NCBI GenBank assembly: GCA_017420825.1
Contig: JAFQNU010000161.1
Span: 1 to 10,146 of the forward strand
DNA from: Clostridia bacterium
GTDB lineage: Bacteria > Bacillota > Clostridia > UBA1381
Length of the DNA stretch: 10,146 bases
Reading direction: 5' to 3'
Part shown: positions 6,447 to 10,146 of the stretch, in pieces
Numbering within the stretch: the stretch's first letter is position 1
Layout: each line of letters starts with the position of its first letter
Notes under the pieces: model-generated
Told to the model about the DNA's origin: nothing
Seen by the model: the letters and a program-made list of their open reading frames with translations, nothing else
Databases searched by the model: none
Position numbers and translations under genes: made by a program

Positions 6447-7630
6447 AATTTATGACAAAGCTCATTCAGTCAGTCAAAATGGCGATGAAGAGTATTTTGG
6501 GAAATAAGGGACGTTCAGGACTTACAATGCTTGGAATTGTAATAGGTGTTGGCTCGGTTATTCTCCTGACAGGCATAGGCGGCGGAACGTCAAAGGCAAT
6601 AACAGATCAGCTTTCTGCAATGGGTACAAGGCTTATAACAGTGAGTATGAACAGAAGGGCCTCTACAAGAACAGTTGATTTTGATGATTTAAGGGAATAT
6701 GTACAGGACAATCAGGAGCTTGTATCGAGGGTTACACCGTATATAACGGGAAATGCACAGGCAAAGTCGGGTAATACAAATTTTTACACAAGCCTTGATG
6801 CCACAGATCCCGAATATGAAATAATAAAAAACGTAAAGCTTACACAAGGACGATTTATATCGCAAAATGATTGTGATAACAGGAGCTATGTGGCTATTAT
6901 CGGAACATATATACAGAATGAGTTGTTTGGAGGTATGAATCCGATAGGTGAAGTTATCAAGCTAAACGGAAAGCAGTTTAAGATTATAGGTGTGTATGAT
7001 GAGGTAGGGGATTCAAGTGAAGCCTCGCAGGATAATAAGGTTACAATTCCATACACAACGGCAATGAGATTTCTAAAGAATAAAACAATCTCCACCTATT
7101 ATATGGAGGCGGCATCCGAGGAAACAATTGAGAGTACTGTCATGGCACTCAAAACATATATGACGAGAAAGCTTGGCTCTGATTATGGCTTTAATGTGTC
7201 AAGCGTATCCGAGATGCTTGACACAATGAATGAGGTTACAGGTGCAATGACAAGTATGCTTGCAGGAATTGCCGCAATATCACTTGTGGTAGGCGGTATA
7301 GGAGTTATGAATATAATGACTGTCAGTGTAAGTGAAAGAACAAGGGAGATAGGTGTAAGAAAAGCAATAGGAGCAAGAACAACCGATATATTGTTACAGT
7401 TTTTGATTGAGTCAATGATTCTAAGTGCAATGGGAGGAATTATTGGGGTAATAATCGGTCTGGGACTTGGTCCTGTTGTGGAAAAGGTTGCAGGAATGGA
7501 ATATGTTGTACAATCAAATATGGTGGTGCTTTCCTTCTGTTTCTCACTTGCAATAGGAATATTTTTCGGAATAGCACCGGCAAAGAAAGCGGCGGGACTG
7601 CACCCGATAGATGCATTACGCTCAGAATAA
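6443..7630 (+). CDS. MacB/YknZ-like ABC transporter permease (FtsX fold)
   Basis: This is the integral-membrane subunit of the exporter, 395 residues. TM1 spans about 25-47, then a large extracellular core domain (about 48-265, the MacB-PCD type), then three further helices at about 268-292, 322-345 and 360-380. The FtsX-domain landmark GGIGVMNIMTVSVSERTREI is at 284-303, followed by GVRKAIGA; the coupling segment to the ATPase normally lies here. Four helices plus a large extracellular domain match MacB/YknZ and exclude ten-helix BceB-like permeases. Translation starts at ATG 6443 inside the ATPase stop (ATGA overlap), so the two subunits are probably made in fixed ratio. It is followed after 18 nt by the SLH gene. 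No frameshift or missing segment is seen. Confidence 0.9.
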   Translation: MKFMTKLIQSVKMAMKSILGNKGRSGLTMLGIVIGVGSVILLTGIGGGTSKAITDQLSAMGTRLITVSMNRRASTRTVDFDDLREYVQDNQELVSRVTPYITGNAQAKSGNTNFYTSLDATDPEYEIIKNVKLTQGRFISQNDCDNRSYVAIIGTYIQNELFGGMNPIGEVIKLNGKQFKIIGVYDEVGDSSEASQDNKVTIPYTTAMRFLKNKTISTYYMEAASEETIESTVMALKTYMTRKLGSDYGFNVSSVSEMLDTMNEVTGAMTSMLAGIAAISLVVGGIGVMNIMTVSVSERTREIGVRKAIGARTTDILLQFLIESMILSAMGGIIGVIIGLGLGPVVEKVAGMEYVVQSNMVVLSFCFSLAIGIFFGIAPAKKAAGLHPIDALRSE

Positions 7631-7648
7631 AGGAAAGGAATAAATATA

Positions 7649-9967
7649 ATGAAATTAGTTAGTATTATTACAGTAATTATAATGGCATTGCAAAGCCTTA
7701 TGATAAACGCATATGCGCAAAACAGCTCGCAATTTTCAGACCTGGGCAGTGAAAGTGAGTGTGTTGAGGCAGTGGGACGCTTACATGAGCTTGGAATTGT
7801 AAATGGCTATGATGACGGAGAATATAAACCTCAAAGAAAGGTTACAAGGGCGGAGTTTTCAAAAATTGTTGTTGGTATGATGGATAAGCACACCGAGGCA
7901 AAATCAACTGCACCTACGTCAGCATTTGACGATGTGAATGATGTGAAGTGGTGTATTCCGTATGTAAATTATCTTACAGGTAATGGTATTATAAAGGGCT
8001 ATGCTGATGCAAGCTTTAAGCCGAATAATGTTATTACTTATGCGGAGGCTATAACTATTCTTTGCAGAATTTTAGGGTATAAGGAAGAGGATATCGGGTA
8101 TAGCTGGCCTGCAAACTACATAAATCAGGCAGAAGCATTAGAGCTTGATAAGGGCATGAACTATTCAGCAAATGATGCAGTGACACGTTCATCTATGGCA
8201 ATAATATGTGACAGGGCATTATTTACCAATATAAGCGGCTCAGCAAATACCACTCTTTTAGAGTCGTTCGGATATACCATTTTAGAGGATTGCTTTATTG
8301 CGGCAACAAAAAATGAGGAAAGCTCATTAAATGCCGACCAGATACGCACATCATCAGGAGTTTATGATGTTGAGAATGTTGATATTTTGTCTAAGCTTCA
8401 GTATATAGGTACGCTTGTTTTAAATCCTGATGAAGAAGCAATTATGTTTATTGAGTCGGATTTGGAAAAGCTTGATATAATGGTAACAGAATTGAAAAAT
8501 TCAAATACAGTTGAGTACAGAGCAAATAACTCACAAAAGGGTACGTATACATTCAAATCTAATTTTGTAATGTACCATGATAATAACAAAACCACATATC
8601 AGGCGGTAGGACAGCAAATAAAGATGGGAACAACAATGACATTTTTCGGAGAAAGCTATGGAGACTGGTCATTTGCAGTTATTAATAACATTGATGAGAA
8701 CGAGGTTGTTCCTGTGCGTGCAACTAAGAATTACAGCGAAAATGACACATATTTAGAGGGTGAGCAAATTAATTTTGACGGTCTTACCGTTTACAGGAAT
8801 AATAAGACGGTGTCAGTTTCAGATATTGAAATCAATGATGTTGTATATTATAATAAGGTAACAAATGTCATGGACGTATATACAAAAAAGGTTACAGGTA
8901 TCTATAACGAGGCACTTCCTACAAAGACATATGTTACAAGTGTAAATGTTGGCGGTAACACGTATCAGATAAATGAAAATGTTGACACATCTAAATTGGA
9001 TGCTACAAACGGAAGCTTCCAAATCGGAGACAGAGTGACTTTATTGTTGGGCGAAAATAATGAGGTTTGCTTTGCTGTTGAGTTGTCGGATATTTCAACA
9101 TTCGAATATGGTGTTGTGCTTGATACATATAAGGAAATTTCAGCAAACGGTGACAATGAAGGCTCATCACAGATAATGGCAAGTCTCTTTATGCCTGACG
9201 GAAATACATATGAGTACAGAACCGACAAGAATTATGACACATACATCGGGGATTTGGTAAAGCTTAGTTATAATAATGGTGTTGTAAGCATGACGCAGAC
9301 AAAATCCTCAAACAGCTATGGTGAGGTTGATGTAAGCAAGCGTACAATAGGTACAAAGACTGCTTTAAGGGATATAGTAATATTCCATAGAATTTCAGAG
9401 GAAGATTCCGGAAAGGTAGAGGTTGAAATTCTTGATTTTGATACGCTAGATGCAAGTGAAATTACCAATGCACAGCTTATTACATCTGTAAGTGCCAATT
9501 CATTTGGTGATATTGCGGTGATGTATGTATGTAACATGGCATCGGGATATAATTACGGAATGTTAAGAAAAATTGAGGAAATGGGCGGTGAAAGTACAGC
9601 AACAACCTACACAATTTATGCAGACGGAATTAAAAAAGACTATTCATGTGATATGAGATATTCAATAAATTTAGGACCTGTCAGATTTAAGCTTTCAAAT
9701 GGGAAAATTATATCCATGAAAGCATTGAGTGCTATTGCATCATCTAAAGATATAGATGCGATAGAGGGCGGAAGAATAATGCTTGACGGCAATATTTATA
9801 AGATGTCTGATAATGTTCAGATTATAAAGCTTGACGGAATGACAAACTGTGAAAATATATCTATGAACGAGTTGAAAAATACAAAAATTTCGAAAATAAC
9901 AATTTATACTGAAGATTATGGTAAGGATAGTAATTCTATAGTAAGACTTATAACTGTAGGAATCTGA
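7649..9967 (+). CDS. Secreted SLH-domain cell-wall-anchored protein with unassigned beta-rich C-terminal region
   Basis: The 772-residue protein carries a Sec signal peptide: a hydrophobic core at about 4-19 and an AYA-Q cleavage site after residue 23. The first SLH repeat (about 29-78) has the TRAE motif intact at 66-69. The second (about 92-143) reads TYAE at 130-133. The third (about 149-193) is degenerate, with TRSS at 179-182. SLH trimers bind pyruvylated secondary wall polymer in Gram-positive cells, so the protein should sit in the wall. Residues about 200-772 match no family I recognise. They look beta-rich with recurring units such as GGNTYQI...IGDRVTLLLGENNEV (435-473) and DGNTYEY...IGDLVKLSYNNGVV (517-546). 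The start is ATG 7649, with AGGAAAGGA about 9 nt upstream. Only 18 nt separate it from the permease stop, so it is the fourth gene of the exporter operon. It could be the wall-side partner of the adaptor, the exported substrate, or an unrelated wall protein. Confidence 0.85.
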   Translation: MKLVSIITVIIMALQSLMINAYAQNSSQFSDLGSESECVEAVGRLHELGIVNGYDDGEYKPQRKVTRAEFSKIVVGMMDKHTEAKSTAPTSAFDDVNDVKWCIPYVNYLTGNGIIKGYADASFKPNNVITYAEAITILCRILGYKEEDIGYSWPANYINQAEALELDKGMNYSANDAVTRSSMAIICDRALFTNISGSANTTLLESFGYTILEDCFIAATKNEESSLNADQIRTSSGVYDVENVDILSKLQYIGTLVLNPDEEAIMFIESDLEKLDIMVTELKNSNTVEYRANNSQKGTYTFKSNFVMYHDNNKTTYQAVGQQIKMGTTMTFFGESYGDWSFAVINNIDENEVVPVRATKNYSENDTYLEGEQINFDGLTVYRNNKTVSVSDIEINDVVYYNKVTNVMDVYTKKVTGIYNEALPTKTYVTSVNVGGNTYQINENVDTSKLDATNGSFQIGDRVTLLLGENNEVCFAVELSDISTFEYGVVLDTYKEISANGDNEGSSQIMASLFMPDGNTYEYRTDKNYDTYIGDLVKLSYNNGVVSMTQTKSSNSYGEVDVSKRTIGTKTALRDIVIFHRISEEDSGKVEVEILDFDTLDASEITNAQLITSVSANSFGDIAVMYVCNMASGYNYGMLRKIEEMGGESTATTYTIYADGIKKDYSCDMRYSINLGPVRFKLSNGKIISMKALSAIASSKDIDAIEGGRIMLDGNIYKMSDNVQIIKLDGMTNCENISMNELKNTKISKITIYTEDYGKDSNSIVRLITVGI

Positions 9968-9981
9968 TAATTCAAGAGAGG

Positions 9982-10006
9982 AGAGTGTGAATTTTTTTCG
10001 CACTCT
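9982..10006 (+). terminator. Hairpin after the SLH gene, possible operon terminator cut at its 3' base
   Basis: AGAGTG (9982-9987) pairs with CACTCT (10001-10006), extended inward by a T-G and a G-C pair, around a 9-nt loop containing seven T. It begins 14 nt after the stop codon. No U-run follows it here: the next bases are GAGACCGCC, which I interpret as the end of an insertion sequence. It may be a terminator separated from its U-tract by that insertion. As it stands, termination would be weak. Confidence 0.4.
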
Positions 10007-10043
10007 GAGACCGCCGAAAATTTTGTGTAAAAGTGAATAAAAG

Positions 10044-10103
10044 TCATCCTTTTAGGCAAGTATTGGATATATAAACCAAGAAAACTTGAAAGGATGATTT
10101 TTT
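10044..10103 (+). promoter_or_regulatory. Fold-back hairpin with T-run covering the ribosome site of the putative transposase
   Basis: Outer arms TCATCCTTT (10044-10052) and AAAGGATGA (10089-10097) are exact complements. Inside them, CAAGT/ACTTG (10057-10061/10084-10088) and TTGG/CCAA (10063-10066/10076-10079) continue an interrupted stem around a 9-nt loop. Six T follow (10098-10103), immediately before ATG 10104. The right arm contains the AAGGA that serves as Shine-Dalgarno for that ATG. RNA read in from outside would therefore either terminate or hide the ribosome site, as known for fold-back control in IS10 and IS50. Confidence 0.6.
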
Positions 10104-10146
10104 ATGGAATTAACACCAAAGGAATTAATGAAACAGTATGTGGATA
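10104..10146 (+). CDS. N-terminal fragment of a putative IS256-family (mutator-type) transposase
   Basis: Only 14 codons are visible before the window ends: MELTPKELMKQYVD. ATG 10104 is preceded by AAAGGA, with about 9 nt spacing. The fragment is too short for domain recognition. The call rests on the IS-like terminus and leader hairpin just upstream, and on the helical, charged start that is common in IS256-type transposases. An ordinary chromosomal gene cannot be excluded from these residues alone. Confidence 0.4.
   Translation, partial: MELTPKELMKQYVD

Larger units (their letters stand above)
10007..10146 (+). mobile_element. Probable left end of an IS256-family insertion sequence, truncated by the window edge
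   Basis: GAGACCGCCGAAAATT followed by TTGTGTAAAAG (10023-10033) resembles, from memory, the terminal sequence of IS256, where TTGTGTAAAAG starts about 17 nt in from an end beginning GA. That spacing places the end at 10007. A short leader with a fold-back hairpin and an open reading frame follows, as expected of an IS. The right end is outside the window, so inverted repeats and target duplication cannot be checked. If the boundary is right, the left target copy would be about CGCACTCT (9999-10006). Confidence 0.5.

Noticed and set aside
9987..10040. A 17-codon frame starting GTG 9987 behind GAGAGGAG, which could be the broken start of a fifth operon gene
   Set aside because: It is too short, ends at TAA inside the presumed insertion sequence, and overlaps the hairpin. 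Nothing in the residues supports a gene.
1..10146. tRNA, rRNA, riboswitch or CRISPR array
   Set aside because: No spaced direct repeats, cloverleaf-like sequence or long structured leader was seen. The gene-free stretches are short, and the longest (3498-3771) is explained by two promoters.

Overview
The window looks like a chromosomal segment of an AT-rich, low-GC Gram-positive bacterium, most likely of class Clostridia (gut or rumen type). This rests on the clostridial form of PurC, a ClpE-type AAA+ protein with an N-terminal zinc finger, strong GGAGG-type ribosome sites, a membrane-anchored efflux adaptor without a TolC partner, and a cell-wall-binding S-layer-homology (SLH) protein. The species call is inference from family knowledge. 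No database search was possible.

Layout. (1) Bases 1-628 hold the 3' part of purC (purine synthesis), closed by a perfect 13-bp hairpin at 631-660. (2) Bases 689-1102 hold a 137-residue protein with two membrane segments and a C-terminal zinc ribbon, function unknown. (3) On the minus strand, 3497-1185 encodes a ClpE-like unfoldase, which converges on the previous gene at a shared hairpin (1147-1178). (4) A 274-bp AT-rich divergent spacer (3498-3771) carries a promoter in each direction and a 23-bp dyad in the clp leader. (5) A tight four-gene plus-strand operon follows: MacA/YknX-like adaptor (3772-5694), MacB-type ABC ATPase (5727-6446), MacB/FtsX-type permease (6443-7630) and an SLH-domain secreted protein (7649-9967). 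(6) The right edge (about 10007 onward) appears to be the left end of an IS256-family insertion sequence. It has a fold-back hairpin over the ribosome site and the first 14 codons of a putative transposase.

How the genes fit together. The adaptor, ATPase and permease together form a tripartite exporter of the MacAB/YknXYZ kind. In a single-membrane cell the adaptor would reach into the wall space rather than to an outer-membrane channel. The fourth gene encodes a wall-bound protein with about 570 residues of unassigned beta-rich sequence. It sits only 18 nt behind the permease, so it may be the wall-side partner or the cargo of the exporter.

The most unusual points are the adaptor's architecture and the SLH linkage. 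The adaptor has two tandem lipoyl/hairpin/barrel modules, a Met/Gly/Glu/Lys-rich insert splitting its last domain, and a Met-Gly tail encoded by 24-nt repeats. I see no clearly new defence system, RNA gene or CRISPR array. The candidate novelty is the adaptor/SLH exporter unit.
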